64,000 bases of DNA from Planctomycetota bacterium (GTDB taxonomy: Bacteria; Planctomycetota; Phycisphaerae; Phycisphaerales; UBA1924). The notes beneath the pieces are model-generated. The model saw only the letters and a list, made by a program, of their open reading frames with translations. It did not search any database and had not been told where the DNA came from. Positions 63,650 through 64,000 of the stretch are shown one piece after another. Where the stretch lies: the NCBI GenBank assembly GCA_024280755.1, contig JAJRPN010000028.1, positions 59,667 through 123,666 on the forward strand, given 5' to 3'. Numbering within the stretch: position 1 is the first letter of the stretch; every line of letters begins with the position of its first letter. Both the position numbers and the translations under genes were made by a program.

Positions 63650-64000
63650 TGACCTGCCCCCCAATAACTAGTCCATTCCTTATGCGAGTATCCTCGTAGA
63701 ATGGGCGTATTTGGAAGGCAGACAATCATGGCCAGGAAACGGCATTCAGCAGAACAGATCATCAACAAGCTTCGTGAGGCCGAGGTCCACCTCGGGCAAG
63801 GGATGAGCGTCCCCGAAGTTGCACGCAAGCTCGGGGTCACCGAGCAGACCTACTACCGATGGCGGAAAGAGTACGGCGGCTTAAAAACCGACCAAGCTCG
63901 CAAGCTCAAGGATCTCGAAAAGGAAAACGCACGGCTCAAGAAGCTGGTCGCTGATCTTTCACTCGACAAAGCGATGCTGCAGGAAGTCGCTTCGGGAAAC
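63650..64000 (+). mobile_element. IS3-family insertion sequence, left part
   Basis: The left end begins with TGACCTGCCCCCCAATAACT, starting TG as IS3 terminal repeats do, 78 bases before a transposase orfA gene. The element runs past the right edge of the window, so the right terminal repeat and orfB are not visible. Confidence 0.82.
63728..64000 (+). CDS. IS3-family transposase OrfA (partial, runs off window)
   Basis: The open frame from ATG 63728 has no stop before the edge. It encodes the helix-turn-helix domain typical of IS3 OrfA: KRHSAEQIINKLREAEVHL, VPEVARKLGVTEQTYYRW, then a leucine-zipper stretch (LKDLEKENARLKKLVADLSL) and DKAMLQEVASGN. In IS3 elements OrfA is joined to OrfB by a -1 frameshift. 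The Shine-Dalgarno region reads GGAAGG upstream. Confidence 0.93.
   Translation, partial: MARKRHSAEQIINKLREAEVHLGQGMSVPEVARKLGVTEQTYYRWRKEYGGLKTDQARKLKDLEKENARLKKLVADLSLDKAMLQEVASGN

Overview
The window looks like chromosomal DNA from a planctomycete, most likely of the Phycisphaerae/Phycisphaerales group. This is inferred from several features. There are repeated 'NFFDISAFL'-type dockerin modules at the C-termini of secreted proteins. The futalosine nucleosidase, LpxR-like protein, giant AsmA-like protein and CdaA/CdaR pair fit such a Gram-negative lineage. Many lipoproteins and membrane proteins have no clear family. No rRNA gene or intact tRNA gene was recognised.

Layout. 1-2.5 kb: a small membrane protein, a DUF456 protein and an HtrA-type periplasmic protease. 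2.6-4.6 kb: a queC-queE-queD operon for 7-deazaguanine (queuosine precursor) synthesis. 4.6-10.3 kb: housekeeping genes (trmB, a thioesterase, radA) interspersed with two families of long palindromic repeats, one of which encloses a DUF559 endonuclease gene. 10.4-20.4 kb: a 1512-residue AsmA-like protein, a LOG-family protein, a lipoprotein, a Ca/Na antiporter, an HD-GYP phosphodiesterase and a futalosine hydrolase-like protein. 20.6-26.1 kb: a type IV pilus / type II secretion platform operon (pilM, pilN, pilO, a PilP/GspC-like gene, pilB/gspE). 26.2-28.2 kb: acetyl-CoA synthetase cut in two at its hinge by an in-frame TAA-ATG. 28.2-33 kb: a second palindromic element, a lipoprotein, an LpxR-like protein and a membrane protein frame interrupted by TGA. 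33-38.9 kb: purE-purK, a glycosyltransferase, mutY with an Nfu-N gene, and cdaA-cdaR for cyclic di-AMP. 39-40.8 kb: an isolated atpA with its own terminator. 40.9-45.4 kb: three secreted dockerin proteins.

45.7-59.1 kb is a surface-polysaccharide locus. It holds an ABC-2 exporter whose permease is fused to a TPR domain, its ATPase, a methyltransferase, two family-2 glycosyltransferases, an NAD-dependent epimerase, a sulfotransferase and two multidomain proteins. One of these is 1521 residues long and combines sulfotransferase, coiled coil, FDA-repeats, a WbsX/GH99-like domain and a GT4 glycosyltransferase. 59.3-63.5 kb holds two paralogous SUMF1-fold/dockerin secreted proteins on either side of a small replication module (Rep_trans family), next to a broken tRNA or tmRNA 3' end that looks like an attachment site. 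The window ends inside the first gene of an IS3-family insertion sequence.

The observations most worth following are: the palindromic elements with a DUF559 gene inside one copy and a gene-less short copy elsewhere; the split acetyl-CoA synthetase; two genes (purK and a glycosyltransferase) whose conserved N-termini appear to require an ATC start; the integrative replication module; and the large glycan-enzyme fusions.
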